NCBI GenBank assembly: GCA_964058845.1
Contig: CAXKVR010000462.1
Span: 1 to 43,165 of the forward strand
DNA length: 43,165 bases
Direction of reading: 5' to 3'
Origin: Carex sylvatica
Taxonomy: Eukaryota > Streptophyta > Magnoliopsida > Poales > Cyperaceae
Shown: one piece after another, positions 20,628 through 31,787 of the stretch
Layout of the letters: each line of letters starts with the position of its first letter
Numbering within the stretch: position 1 is the stretch's first letter
Position numbers and translations under genes: made by a program
Notes under the pieces: generated by a model
Databases searched by the model: none
What the model saw: the letters and a program-made list of their open reading frames with translations, nothing else
Told to the model about the DNA's origin: nothing

Positions 20628-23600
20628 TTAAGCTTCAACCAGTGTCACCGCCAGTTCGATAACTTGTGATTTATTTAGTGCAGCTTGTGATTCTTTTAGT
20701 CCCTCGATAATTTTCTTATTTCCAGGATAAATCTTTATTGCTGCCGCATAGTCCTTCACAGATTCGGCCCACTTTTCAAGCTATTTCCCCAGAAAAAGAA
20801 AATCACATTTTCATGATCGATCCAGTGTTTGACACACAAGAGTATCGGTTGCCATTCAACAATTATAGATTGAGGAATTATGAATTGTGTTTTGGGTCTG
20901 TGTAGTATCTGCAATTTTATTTTTCCCTTGACATTTGACACAAGACAGACATGTAACATTTGGTATTCTACAATTTGTTCCAACTACAAATATTTAGAAA
21001 ATGATAAGCATTTTGTACACATTGTGAAGAAATATATATATTCATTTCTATCACTAAGCATGCCTAGTATTTGCATATTATAATTAATGTGCTGATATTA
21101 TTTTTTTCAAATTTCACCAATTATTCTTAAATGATGTGAATTTTATGAGTAAATGACAGACCTTTTTTTCTTGTTATCTCTAATTATTATTAGTAAATCA
21201 CAGAATGATATCAATAAGTCACCTTAGCATATGAGTCAGCACGTCGGACGAGAGCCTTGTCGTTATCTGGTCGAATTTGAAGGACCTGATTGCAAATTTC
21301 AATGCAATTTTCCCACGTCTGCAATTGCCAGTGACAAGCCGCCAGATTGTTTAGCAAGGATACGTTAGACTTAGCATATTTCAACCCAACCTTGTATTCC
21401 TCATGTGCTTTCAAGTAATCTCCCAATATGTAATACTTGTTTCCCTTAAGGCAGGCCGTGCATATCAGTTGCACATGTGTCTGTATGGCAGAGATTTCAT
21501 CATTCAATTGGTCTATCCTGTGGGCCATGTCTGCTGCTGCAATCGCATTCTCAGACCTGTAAAAGAGGTTTTATAATGATGGTTTAATCTTGTTGTTAGA
21601 GAGTCGTGTCCAGTAGTTGTCTAAGTTTAGCAAACTGTTTTTGTTTGAGTCCGTAATTAGGCTGTCAGTTTTAGTCCAGTGTGTGGCTAAACTTAGAGTA
21701 GTAGTTATTTAAGAGTTAGTTTTATTTAGAATACAAAAACGTGGATGTAACCTTTCATTTTGCAGTTATATTTTGTATTGGTTCTATTAATAAGAAAACC
21801 CAGAAAATGATGCGCAAGTTAAGCATCACAAAATCTGTCTTTTTCCCTCTGTTAATTCTCTTCTCTCTGTGATTGTGTTACTGGCCGAAATAAAGAATAA
21901 CCAACATTTGGTATCAGAGCGAGGTTGTCAAAGCAATGGCCGGTGACGAAGGAGATCAATCTAAGTCGCTTGCAGTCCTTAAACCGACGGCAAGAGGAGC
22001 CTCAATCCCTATCCAATATCCAACGTTAAGCGAAACGAACTACGGCATATGGGCTGTCAAGATGAAGATAATCCTGCGTTCGCTTGGAGTATGGTCAGTG
22101 ATTGAAGGTGGAGACACAGACGACGACAAAGATCAAGGCGCCATGGTAGCCATTTCTCAAGCCGTACCAGATGACGTGATGATGGCAATCGCGGAGAAGC
22201 AGACGGCAAAGGAGGCTTGGGACGCACTCAGGGAGATGCGGGTTGGTGAAGATCGCGTCAAGAAGGCACGCGTACAGGTGCTGAAACGGCAACTGAACAA
22301 GTTACACATGGAGGATTCAGAGACAATAAACGGCTTTGCAATGAAGCTTACCACGCTGGTGGGTGAGATCCGCTCACTGGGCACGAAGCTCGACGATAGC
22401 GAAGTTGTTGAAAAATTGTTCAGTGCAGTTCCAGATAAATTTCTCCAAATTATCGGAACGATTGAGCAGTTTGGCGATAGTGAGAACATGTCGGTTTCAG
22501 AAGCAATCGGCCGGCTCAGAACCTTTGAAGAAGGGCTTAAAGGGCGACTACACTCAAAGGGCAGTGGAGAACAGTTACTCTTTACCCAGGCCGAGTGAGA
22601 GGCAAGAATCCCAAAGGCAAAGAGAGATGAAGGTTCCAGCAGCAACAACAGAGGAGGACGTCATGGGAGAGGACGTGGTCGTGGGCGTGGTTATGGTGGA
22701 GGTCGGGGAAATGGTGAACGCAATAACGAAGACCGAAAACCACGTAACTTCGACAAATCCAGGGTTAAGTGTTTCAATTGTAATGAATATGGTCACTTTG
22801 CAAAAGAGTGTCCCAAACCAAACCGAAGAGAGAGAGCCAACCTTGTTACAACGCAAACCGAAGATGAACCGGCATTGTTGATGGCCGAAACTTGTGTTCT
22901 CAGCCACGCAATACAGAATGAGCATGTGTTACTTCACGAAGACAAGGTGGTGCCAAAGATTAAAAGCACCCGAGAGAAGGCTTGGTATTTAGATACCGGC
23001 GCAAGTAATCACATGACCGGTTGTATCGAAAAATTTGCTGAAATTGACACGACCATTAAAGGGTCAGTCAAATTTGGGGATGGCTCGGCTGTAGAAATAC
23101 AAGGAAGAGGTTCGGTTTTGTTTGAAGGCTCCACAGGTGAACATCGAATACTTACTAATGTCTACTACATCCCGATGTTGAAGAGCAACATTATAAGCAT
23201 TGGTCAGTTAGATGAGAATGGATGCAAGGTTATGGTTGAAGAAGGTGTTATGACGATTTTGGACAGATCACAAAGGCTACTAGCAAAAGTGAACAGGTCA
23301 AGCAACCGGTTGTATGTGTTTAACATAGCACCACCCCTACCCGAATGTTTTCTGGTAAGGAGCAAAGAAGAAGCGTGGCGATGGCATGCAAGATACGGGC
23401 ATGTGAACTTTCATGCCTTGAAGCTTCTAAGTCAGAAACAGATGGTGCATGGCTTGCCCATAATCGAGCATGAGGACCGCATCTGTGATGGTTGTTTGAT
23501 TGGAAAACAACACCGAAATCCATTTCCAGCAGTGGCAAAATTCCGAGCAAAGTCACATCTTGAACTGTGGCATGGAGACTTGTGCGGGCCAATAACTCCT

Positions 23601-26600
23601 GCTACACACGGAGGCAAGCGCTATTTCCTACTGTTGGTTGATGATTGTACAAGATTCATGTGGCAGGTGCTGATCCGAAACAAAGACGAAGCATTTGAGG
23701 CATTTAAGAAGGTGAAAGCTGCAGCCGAAATGGAGAAAAACAGTAAGCTGAAAGCTTTTCGCACGGATCGTGGAGGCGAATTCACCTCAAATGAGTTCAA
23801 GACCTACTGTGAGCAGTTGGGAATTAAGCGTTATCTCACGGCGCCGTACTCTCCTCAGCAGAACGGAGTTGTTGAACGAAGAAATCAGACGGTGGTCGGC
23901 ACGGCAAGGAGCTTGTTGAAAAGCATGGGAGTCCCAGGTGAATTTTGGGGAGAAGCAGTATCAACTGCCGTATATCTCTTAAATAGAGCACCAACAAAGA
24001 GCGTCGTCGGCAAAACTCCCTATGAAGCATACTATGACCGCAAGCCAAGTGTCGATCATCTTCGTATTTTCGGATGCCTTACACATGTAAAGGTAGTGAA
24101 ACCGCACCTTTCTAAGTTGGCTGATCGTAGCAAGCAAATGGTGTTCATTGGTTATGATATGAATACGAAAGGCTATCGGATGTTCGATCCAGCGTCAAGA
24201 CGAGTTGTGGTGACACGAGATGCAGTATTTGAGGAGGAGAAGAAGTGGGAATGGAGCAGAAATCCAGTGGCAGAGACACAACCAGTTGGAGACTCGTTTA
24301 CAGTTCATTATTTTTCTGTTCCGAGTTCATCCGACACGACAAGGCAAGGAGACGTGTTAGGGGAACGCGACTCTGATGCAGCAGATTTCTCAGACCCGTT
24401 TCATTCCCTACCTAATGAGCAAGACCAGCACCTAACACCTGTGACAAGCATGAGATCCAGAGCCCCTGATTTAAGTACACCACACACTCCAGATGAAACT
24501 TTTGATGGTTCAGCCTCAACCGAAGTACTGCAGCCTACAACATCTGAAGGGAGTTTATTACAAGGACCACGAGGTGAGCGTGATATCAAAAGTTTGTACG
24601 ATGCAACATTCCCAATAGAGTTGCAGTATTCGGGCCTGTGCTTACTAGGAGAAGAAGAGCCGTCAAATTTTGAAGAAGCCAAGGCAGATCCGATGTGGAG
24701 AAGAGCAATGGAGGAGGAAATTTCCTCTATTCGAAAGAATGAAACATGGAAGCTCGTTCCAGTACCCAACAGTCACAAACCTATAGGTCTAAAGTGGGTT
24801 TACAAACTAAAGAAGGATACTCAAGGCAGAATCGTGAAGCACAAGGCAAGACTAGTGGCAAAGGGGTATGTTCAGCGACAAGGCATAGACTTTGATGAAG
24901 TTTTTGCCCCTGTTGCTCGGCTAGAGACGGTACGTTTGCTGATTTCTATTGCAGCACATGAAGGATGGGAGGTGCATCATATGGATGTAAAATCAGCCTT
25001 CCTCAACGGGGATTTAGAAGAAGAAGTGTACGTTATTCAACCGCCGGGTTTTGAAGTAAAAGGAGAAGAGCACAAGGTATTAAAACTGCACAAGGCACTG
25101 TACGGCTTGCGACAAGCACCTAGAGCTTGGAATTCAAAACTGGACAAGTCGTTGAAAACACTCGATTTTGAGAGGTGTTCATTAGAGCATGCCGTGTACA
25201 AGAGAAGCCAAGGAAAAGGGAATTTGATAGTTGGAGTTTATGTGGATGATCTAATCATCACTGGAGAGTGTATCCAAGATATAACCAAGTTCAAATCTCA
25301 GATGAAGAAGATGTTTAGTATGAGCGACCTTGGGTTACTCAGCTACTATTTGGGAATTGAAGTTTGTCAGAGTTCTAAGAAGATCACACTCAACCAGTCC
25401 GCATATTCAACAAAGGTGTTAGACAAATGCGGCATGAAAGATTGCAACCCAACACAAATCCCGATGGAACCTCGTCTGAAACTGAGCAAGGAAAGCACAA
25501 GTCCACCTGTAGACACAACTCTGTACCGAAGTATTGTTGGCAGTTTAAGATATCTACTGCACACGCGCCCAGATTTGGCATTCTCTGTCGGGATGGTGAG
25601 TAGATACATGGAGAAGCCCACAACGGAGCACATGGCTGCAGTGAAGCACATATTGTGGTACGTGAAAGGAACCTTAAATCTCGGTTGTGTTTATGAGAAA
25701 AAGGAAGGAAGTTTGGAGCTGACCGGGTACTCTGATAGTGATATGGCCGGTGATACTGATGACCGGAAGAGCACGACAGGGGTAATATTTTTCCTTGGGT
25801 CAAATCCGGTTAGTTGGTGTTCGCAAAAACAGAAAGTGGTTGCGTTATCTTCCTGTGAAGCAGAGTATATCGCTGCCTGTGCAGCAGCGTGTCAAGGAGT
25901 GTGGCTGGGACGATTGTTGGCAGATTTGTTAAAGACCGAGGTTAAGAAAGTGGTTCTGAAGATTGATAATCAGTCCGCAATTGCATTGAGCAAGAATTCA
26001 GTTCATCATGAGAGGAGCAAACACATCGATACCCGATTCCACTACATTAGAGATTGTGTTGAATCAGGAATGATTGAAACCCAACATGTTTGCACAGAAA
26101 ATCAGCGTGCTGATATTCTGACAAAGTCGCTAGCAAGGATGAAGTTCATGGAGATGAGAGAAAGGATTGGTGTGCGGATCATCAGTAGAGAACAACAAGC
26201 TTAAGGAGGAGATTGATGGTTTAATCTTGTTGTTAGAGAGTCGTGTCCAGTAGTTGTCTAAGTTTAGCAAACTGGTTTTTGTTTGAGTCCGTAATTAGGC
26301 TGTCAGTTTTAGTCCAGTGTGTGGCTAAACTTAGAGTAGTAGTTATTTAAGAGTTAGTTTTATTTAGAATACAAAAACGTGGATGTAACCTTTCATTTTG
26401 CAGTTATATTTTGTATTGGTTCTATTAATAAGAAAACCCAGAAAATGATGCGCAAGTTAAGCATCACAAAATCTGTCTTTTTTCCCTCTGTTAATTCTCT
26501 TCTCTCTGTGATTGTGTTACTGGCCGAAATAAAGAATAACCAACATATAATAAGCTAAAGGGTTATAAACAACATACTATATTCCCAACAAATAAGAAAA

Positions 26601-28586
26601 AATAATATAGTTTGCCTTAATTACCTTCCTAGTGCCAACTCAATTTGCGCATTCACGGCACATAAGTATGCCTCAGGTGTCATGCCGAGAAATATATTCA
26701 AACTTGGTAGCTTTGACTCAAGCGCAATAGCTCTCTTGATTGTTTCATCGGCTTGCTCAAGCTTATCCAGCCTAAGAAGCATCTCAGCCCTAAATGCCAG
26801 TATCTGAAATTAAACAGATTTTGAGACTTATAATAAAAATAAAGTCAGAGAATGATGGATTGAATCTAAAATAAATTCCTTTAGTAATTTCCATTGAGTT
26901 AATTACCGGTTGAGAAGAGTCAGCTCCTTCTGCTATCATGGCATCGACTTCTCTAAGAGCTGTAATCCAGTTGTCATTTTTTCTTGCAAATCCACCCCTC
27001 CTCAGGTGATCCTTCACTTTTGTTATTTTTGCATTTAGGTCATTTTTTGCACTCTGGACTCGCCTTAGTCATGTGAAAATGTGCATCATTAATAAATCCA
27101 AGCCTGCATTTGAAATTTGCATATAATGATGGCAACAAATTAACTAAAATACTCATAAAGAAGAATTAGGAGAACCTTGATTGCATACAAAAAATGTGGA
27201 ATTGGGTTGGAAGAGAACCATAAAATAAATGATCCAGACACAAGTCACAAGAAAAAACAAAATATTGCATACAGGAAAAATGTCAATTTCACTTTATTTC
27301 ATTAATTTGAGAAAGGATCAAAATTTAAAGATTAGAAATCATTGTATCAGAATAAATAAAGCCAGATGAGAAAATTACAAATGGTGACAGATATTTATTC
27401 CCAAACACCATTCAATATAGAGTTCCTACAAATTGAATTTGCAATCCTTGCAAAATATGACAGTAACTACATAAGGATCAAACTTTTACAGAACAGAACC
27501 ACTAAAAAGTTTCTAGTAATTCAATTCGCCGAAAGTGTAAATCCTATAAAGCTAAATCATTGCAATAAAGATCAATTCCGTGCACCAACAATATCAAGAA
27601 TCATAAAGTTCAAATCTTTGTTTATTAAACATACTTAAATTTCTCACTTCATTTAAAAGATCAACTATTTAATTGTACACGGCATCCAGAAACAGAGAGA
27701 ATGGTACCAAGAAATACAACAAATGAGTATATGTATATTGTTCTACTTGCCTTAGATGGAACAGAGACAGTCTATAATGAAGTCTACCATTGGCTGGATC
27801 AAGCATGTATGCTTCTTGAAAATCATTAAAAGCCTCCTCAAACCGGCCCAGACAAACTAAAGTTTCAGCCCGAACGATCTTTATATATACATTTCTGGGT
27901 TTCATGTGTACCGCCTTATCATATTCCTGCAATGCCTCTTTATACTGGCCTTTGTTGAACGCATCATCCCCAGCCTGTACCGTCTCTTTGAAGACCATAC
28001 TTGCTGTGTTTATGACACTCCCATACCCGTAATTTGATCGCCCGGATCCGAGAACCTTTGTTTTTGGAGGAGATTTGAACCCGGTATCCCTTCTCGGGTC
28101 TACACCAAGCGGGCGGATATTGCCCCATATGATTTTGTCACTAAAAGGACGTTTGCTTGACGGAGTGGGTCTGGTTGGAGACCCGATAGGAGAAACTTGG
28201 GGGCTGGGTGAACCAGGTGGGGACCCAATAAGAGAAATTTCACTGTCAGGTGAAGCAGGGACCCAGTCATCTAAAACTAGTGCTTTGGATGAGGATTCAG
28301 ATCTAGCAAAACTCCGTCGATTGGGTGTCAACACTGTTGAAGAAGTACTTCCAAGAATTGGGAATTCGTCATCATATAAAGAACTACTTCCACAACTGTT
28401 GAAGAAGTTCATCCATGAGTTCTTGTCTGGCAAGAGGGAGTTGCCGTTCACAACTTCATCATCAGGATTAGAAGAAGAGCATTCGTTAACAACTTTATCA
28501 TCAAGGGAAATCTCACTCCATTTCGCTTTGGAGGGCCTGTCGAGCTCAAAAACTATATCGTCAGGCCTTGGGTGGTCCCACTCCAT
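20628..28586 (-). CDS. TTL-like TPR protein lacking the thioredoxin domain (five exons)
   Basis: Exons on the minus strand: 27751-28586, 26907-27103, 26635-26803, 21223-21556, 20628-20780. The first 200 residues are disordered, rich in Ser/Pro (GSPPGSPSP), then a TPR pair starts near residue 205 ([20 protein letters not shown]). Exons 2-5 continue the TTL order ([17 protein letters not shown], then [17 protein letters not shown], then [18 protein letters not shown]). TTL proteins end in a thioredoxin-like domain; here the protein stops after a short tail ([14 protein letters not shown]). Intron 1 has a GC donor (AAG|GCAAGT). Exon 2 holds an apparent one-base frameshift at a run of six A (27043-27048) that brings a stop at 27040-27042; it could be a sequence error or a real lesion. 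Intron 3 holds the Copia element. Probable role: cytoplasmic TPR scaffold. Confidence 0.75.
21577..21906 (+). repeat. 5' LTR of the Copia element
   Basis: Starts TGATGGTTTAATC and ends ACCAACA, directly followed by TTTGGTATCAGAGC. Confidence 0.95.
21936..22598 (+). CDS. Copia Gag, ended early by a TGA
   Basis: 220 residues from the ATG 15 bases after the primer-binding site. The N-terminus carries the Copia gag start pattern ([14 protein letters not shown]), followed by the helical Gag core ([18 protein letters not shown]). The frame stops at TGA 22596-22598, but the next codons in the same frame encode an Arg/Gly-rich stretch and a CCHC knuckle ([14 protein letters not shown]) and run on into Pol without another stop. 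Copia elements normally have one Gag-Pol frame, so this TGA is a lesion or, less likely, a readthrough site. Gag forms the virus-like particle that packages element RNA. Confidence 0.85.
   Translation: MAGDEGDQSKSLAVLKPTARGASIPIQYPTLSETNYGIWAVKMKIILRSLGVWSVIEGGDTDDDKDQGAMVAISQAVPDDVMMAIAEKQTAKEAWDALREMRVGEDRVKKARVQVLKRQLNKLHMEDSETINGFAMKLTTLVGEIRSLGTKLDDSEVVEKLFSAVPDKFLQIIGTIEQFGDSENMSVSEAIGRLRTFEEGLKGRLHSKGSGEQLLFTQAE
22599..26204 (+). CDS. Copia nucleocapsid and Pol (protease, integrase, RT, RNase H)
   Basis: Open in the same frame as Gag directly after the TGA to TAA 26202-26204; the first ATG inside Pol is at 22881. Order: CCHC knuckle (22767-22820), aspartic protease motif LDTGASNH (at 22992), GAG-pre-integrase with HH-CC zinc site ending [10 protein letters not shown], integrase core with [16 protein letters not shown] and NGVVERRNQ, reverse transcriptase starting at [10 protein letters not shown] with catalytic YVDD (at 25239), and RNase H with YSDSDMAGD and SSCEAEY. 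Integrase before RT is the Copia order. All catalytic motifs look intact. It is higher in GC than its surroundings. Without passage through the upstream stop it would be poorly translated. Confidence 0.9.
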   Translation, partial: EARIPKAKRDEGSSSNNRGGRHGRGRGRGRGYGGGRGNGERNNEDRKPRNFDKSRVKCFNCNEYGHFAKECPKPNRRERANLVTTQTEDEPALLMAETCVLSHAIQNEHVLLHEDKVVPKIKSTREKAWYLDTGASNHMTGCIEKFAEIDTTIKGSVKFGDGSAVEIQGRGSVLFEGSTGEHRILTNVYYIPMLKSNIISIGQLDENGCKVMVEEGVMTILDRSQRLLAKVNRSSNRLYVFNIAPPLPECFLVRSKEEAWRWHARYGHVNFHALKLLSQKQMVHGLPIIEHEDRICDGCLIGKQHRNPFPAVAKFRAKSHLELWHGDLCGPITPATHGGKRYFLLLVDDCTRFMWQVLIRNKDEAFEAFKKVKAAAEMEKNSKLKAFRTDRGGEFTSNEFKTYCEQLGIKRYLTAPYSPQQNGVVERRNQTVVGTARSLLKSMGVPGEFWGEAVSTAVYLLNRAPTKSVVGKTPYEAYYDRKPSVDHLRIFGCLTHVKVVKPHLSKLADRSKQMVFIGYDMNTKGYRMFDPASRRVVVTRDAVFEEEKKWEWSRNPVAETQPVGDSFTVHYFSVPSSSDTTRQGDVLGERDSDAADFSDPFHSLPNEQDQHLTPVTSMRSRAPDLSTPHTPDETFDGSASTEVLQPTTSEGSLLQGPRGERDIKSLYDATFPIELQYSGLCLLGEEEPSNFEEAKADPMWRRAMEEEISSIRKNETWKLVPVPNSHKPIGLKWVYKLKKDTQGRIVKHKARLVAKGYVQRQGIDFDEVFAPVARLETVRLLISIAAHEGWEVHHMDVKSAFLNGDLEEEVYVIQPPGFEVKGEEHKVLKLHKALYGLRQAPRAWNSKLDKSLKTLDFERCSLEHAVYKRSQGKGNLIVGVYVDDLIITGECIQDITKFKSQMKKMFSMSDLGLLSYYLGIEVCQSSKKITLNQSAYSTKVLDKCGMKDCNPTQIPMEPRLKLSKESTSPPVDTTLYRSIVGSLRYLLHTRPDLAFSVGMVSRYMEKPTTEHMAAVKHILWYVKGTLNLGCVYEKKEGSLELTGYSDSDMAGDTDDRKSTTGVIFFLGSNPVSWCSQKQKVVALSSCEAEYIAACAAACQGVWLGRLLADLLKTEVKKVVLKIDNQSAIALSKNSVHHERSKHIDTRFHYIRDCVESGMIETQHVCTENQRADILTKSLARMKFMEMRERIGVRIISREQQA
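26214..26545 (+). repeat. 3' LTR of the Copia element
   Basis: Matches the 5' LTR except for one extra G in a CTGG run and one extra T in a T run. Preceded by the purine-rich AAGGAGGAGA. Confidence 0.95.
27238..27450. repeat. ~213-bp direct repeat in TTL intron 1
   Basis: Starts ACACAAGTCACAAG and ends GCAATCCTTG. A copy at 28637-28848 in the same orientation lies just upstream of exon 1, so the two copies bracket exon 1. They differ at roughly one base in ten. Confidence 0.8.
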
Positions 28587-28636
28587 ATCTAGAAAGAATT
28601 ATTGGTACGGGTTAAAAATAATGGTGCGTTGGTCAT

Positions 28637-28848
28637 ACACAAGTCACAAGAAAAACAAAATATTGCACACGAGAAAAATGTCAATTTCACTTTATTTTAT
28701 CAATTTGAGAAAGTGTCAAAATTTAAAGATCAGAAATTATTGTATCAGAATAAATAAACCCAGAAGAGAAAATTATAGATGGTTATAGATATTTATGCCC
28801 AAACACAATTCAGTATAGAGTTCCTACTAATTGAATTTGCAATCCTTC
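28637..28848. repeat. ~212-bp direct repeat upstream of TTL exon 1
   Basis: Partner of the repeat in intron 1. It lies about 50 bases before the start codon and so occupies the likely promoter or leader region. Confidence 0.8.
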
Positions 28849-29290
28849 TTGTTTGATTGTTTTTTGTTATCTTATTGTACTTTCTTTCATAACAACATTT
28901 TGGTTATAAGATACATTAATTTGTTGCTGCCTGTTTTTTTGGTATGGGTGACTGAAACAGTTTTCGGCCCTTTGTTTATATATATATATAACCAACATAA
29001 GTAAATCAGCTCACTTGTATTGAGTTTTCTTTCTAAAAAAATATTTTCCTCTATGAAAGTTTGGACAGAAAACTGCAAGCATTGCCAGATTCTCGAGCCT
29101 GGTACAACATATTCTTTACTGAATAAAAAATACTAACTTCCACAAAATTTGAAATTTTCTTTATTGGTGAATAAGTAGGAAATAAAAAAATTACACATAT
29201 TTGATACAAGCATAATAAAAGATATATATTATCTTGTTTTTCATTTCCTGGAACAAGTGCTATTCAAGTTGTAAGTTAGTACAAATATAT
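28849..29290. other. Upstream region of the TTL-like gene
   Basis: AT-rich, with a short (TA)n run near 28978-28990. No open frame or motif that I can support. Confidence 0.4.
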
Positions 29291-29640
29291 AGTAGTAAGA
29301 CCCACTAATAACGACACAAGAGGAGTAAAGATGGACACCAGCTTAAGGATCCATAATAATGCAGCAATAATCACAGCTGATTTACTTAATATTTTCGATT
29401 AATAATGCAGCAATAAGGATCCATAATATTTTCGATTAATAATGCAGCAATAATCACAGCTAAACTGATGAAGAAGAGCAAAACAAGAAGTTTGACGGGC
29501 CAAAAATTGAAGTGAAGATATGCGGCAAGACACAAAATCGCAAAAAAAACTATATTCAATTATGACTACAATTTTGAGAGCCATAAAATTAGAGATCAGT
29601 AATGTGCCAATAATCACCAGTGAACTGTTTCAGTCACCCA
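29290..29640 (-). pseudogene. Hydrophobic exon-like pieces, second copy
   Basis: On the minus strand it repeats the 15340-15640 material: SLVIIGTLLISNFMALKIVV, then VKLLVLLFFISLAVIIAALL. A small internal duplication (GCTGCATTATTAATCGAAAA appears twice, with a third partial copy) disrupts it. The family is not recognised. It lies between the TTL upstream region and the inverted receptor-kinase start. Confidence 0.45.
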
Positions 29641-29670
29641 TAATCTCTCTCTATATATATATATATATTA

Positions 29671-30512
29671 CCAAAAGAACTTGGCTTCTAACCCTGAACA
29701 CAAACGATCGATGACCAGGAGCAGCAATATCAGAAGATATGAGCACCACAGATGCATTCTTTCGAAGCAGTTACACAAGTCTGTCTTTTGCCTCTTAATT
29801 ACAGTATTTATATTAGCCAAGAAACCTAGTTCACCCTGTCATATGTATGACTTTGCTAATATTTAATTTAAGTGATAGCCTGTTAATTTTATATAGGTTG
29901 TTCAATCATGCATATATGTTCGCTAATTAACACGTCATTTATTTTCTATCTTGTTGGGTAATTTTTTAATTGAGATTTGCTCTATTCCATAATTCAAGGC
30001 ACCTTCTGTGCAAATCGTAAAACCTAATTGTGCGCTTCCTGAGTGGTAGAGGATGAGATATAAATTTATTATGTAGTATTTATCACCAACAAGTCAACGG
30101 ATATATGATTACATGCACATGCATGCATGAATCGGACCTCATATTAGCATCATTAATTAACCAACATATATTATCTTGATTCATACCATTAATATTAGTT
30201 GATCTTATCTATAATTCAATCAAATATATTCAGATCAAAGGTTTAAATAATATTCATAGCGGCGTTAATTATAATATTTTAGAATGGAGGTGATAAATTA
30301 AATAATTATATATTGTGATTAATTTTGGGTTTTGATTTTCACCAGTTGCATTTCCCAAATTAATTTAAAAAAATTTATAACTTTGACGTGTTGTGTGCAT
30401 GTATTATTTTAGAAATAGGACACATTTAACGATGTACAATTATCATTTCTAATTTTGATTTATAGAATATTAATGACAAAAGATTTTTTTATCATAGATC
30501 GGAAACCAAATC
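29671..30512 (-). pseudogene. Inverted copy of receptor kinase promoter and exon 1
   Basis: The complement matches 3433-3700 and then, moving right, 2256-2714 and 1739-1840. The start codon (complement of 29755-29757) and the signal peptide start [16 protein letters not shown] are kept, but a short length change after that shifts the frame and brings a stop (DRLCSG...FFW). None of the solo LTR, the hAT MITE or the Copia LTR of the other copy is present. No further kinase exons follow, so it is a dead 5' fragment. Confidence 0.8.
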
Positions 30513-30649
30513 TCCTGTCCACGAGTTTGCTTTGTAATGTACAGGGATGCACTAGTAATTAAGAGGAACTTGACGAAAAATGGGTAGATATTTGTTGGTG
30601 CGAAGACTATATGGGCTTTCGGCCCATTATGCTTTTTGGCGGAACAATT
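30513..30649. other. Junction between inverted 5' and direct 3' receptor-kinase pieces
   Basis: About 137 bases with no match elsewhere in the window (GGGCTTTCGGCCCATTATGC near 30609). It marks the rearrangement point where the middle of the second kinase copy was lost. Confidence 0.5.
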
Positions 30650-30997
30650 TCCGTGAGCATTTGACTCAATTTGTGCAGCAAAGGCTCTCCAAGGGAAACA
30701 TAGAAAGCATATTGGACCCATATATGGGTGGGCAATACAACATAAACTCAATTTGGAAGGTTTCTGAACTGGCACTCAGGTGCACTGAGCTACCTGATAA
30801 GAGGCCTGACATGACACAAGTTGTAGCAGAGCTCAAAGAAAGCCTCAGTCTAGAAATTAAATGTCACGCACTGAAACTGTTAGCGAGGCTTCTGGGGACA
30901 TAAGCAGTGATTATCAAAGAAGCCCTGGTGACAATTCGGAGATGGGGTATATTGGGGGCTCGAAGCTAACACATTATGGTCCTTTGGTAAGATAAAT
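30650..30997 (+). pseudogene. Receptor kinase last-exon fragment, second copy
   Basis: Matches 10230-10569 closely ([20 protein letters not shown], then [18 protein letters not shown]). Everything before the last part of the kinase domain is missing, and the four-base TAAA-type length change near 30857 shifts the frame, so the tail reads [13 protein letters not shown] and stops at 30903. It lacks the ATP site, HRD and DFG. Confidence 0.85.
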
Positions 30998-31787
30998 ACC
31001 AGTTTCAGATAGCAGGGTGCAGCAATATTGCCTTTGTGTCCTTTCCTGTCAATGGTTTGGTTTGGTTTGTAATTATATTTTATGAATTGGTCAATATTTT
31101 TATAATGTCTGAATTTGTTGGTGATTGAATCTTGATATCAATTTTTATTTCTATTTTGCTGGATGTATATGAACTATTTGTTTGTATGTATGTTTTCATT
31201 TATTATAACATTATTTTTGACATTGTTTCCATTTTCTAATATATTGAAAAAGTTGTTGGTACAGATTAAAAATACTGGTACGTTGGCATATCATAACTCA
31301 TAACAAAGATGTACCTTATTATGGTGTTTTACACTAATCAAAATCATTTTTTTTTTAAAATTGCACCTAATAATGGTGTTATACAATAATCAAAATCCTA
31401 CTTTAACATAGCTACCCCTAATTATCATTTATACGAATTATTTTATTTATAAAACATTATTATTAATTAGGTTATTATATTTAAGAACTAAGCAAAACAA
31501 AATTAATTAAATTTAACCTATGATATAACTTTAACTTCTACATTCAGTCAAAGCAAATAACTTTGTGCCAGTATATATCTCAATAAAACATCACCTGAAA
31601 AAATAAGGGACACTCCATTTTTGCACTCTACATGCTCTGCTCTGATTCAAGCTATATATGACTCTTCTCTTGCTATCCTCCTCTTCCTATTTATAACCCA
31701 ATAACATATTATCTTTTTCTCTTCCACCAATTCATCATATTTCCTCTTTCTCTCTCTCGAAACCTGTCTACCCCGATTCAATCTAAA
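30998..31787. repeat. Duplicated spacer between receptor kinase and TTL gene
   Basis: Homologous to 10570-12238 of the first locus but without the 1.1-kb LTR element: near 31167 the sequence reads GGATGTATATGAACTATTTG, matching the two flanks of that element joined at a single target site. About 250 bases (31490-31720) have no partner in the first copy. Confidence 0.8.

Larger units (their letters stand above)
21577..26545 (+). mobile_element. Near-intact young Copia LTR retrotransposon in TTL intron 3
   Basis: 4,969 bases with LTRs at 21577-21906 (330 bp) and 26214-26545 (332 bp), primer-binding site at 21909-21920, purine tract at about 26202-26213 and target duplicate TATAA (21572-21576 and 26546-26550). 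Comparing the LTRs by eye shows only two single-base length differences and no substitution, so insertion was recent. The element lies antisense to the host TTL gene, and only 20 intron bases separate it from the exon 4 acceptor. All Copia domains are present, with one in-frame stop between Gag and the nucleocapsid region. Confidence 0.95.

Noticed and set aside
22095..25803. Minus-strand frames across the Copia element
   Set aside because: Antisense shadows of Gag and Pol.
28075..28788. 237-residue plus-strand open frame
   Set aside because: It lies opposite TTL exon 1, shows no domain and includes promoter DNA; the minus strand has the homology and splice sites.
235..30555. GGATGCACTAGT shared by 235-246 and 30547-30558 as a possible breakpoint homology
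   Set aside because: Only 12 bases, in an orientation that does not fit the surrounding inverted homology; likely chance.
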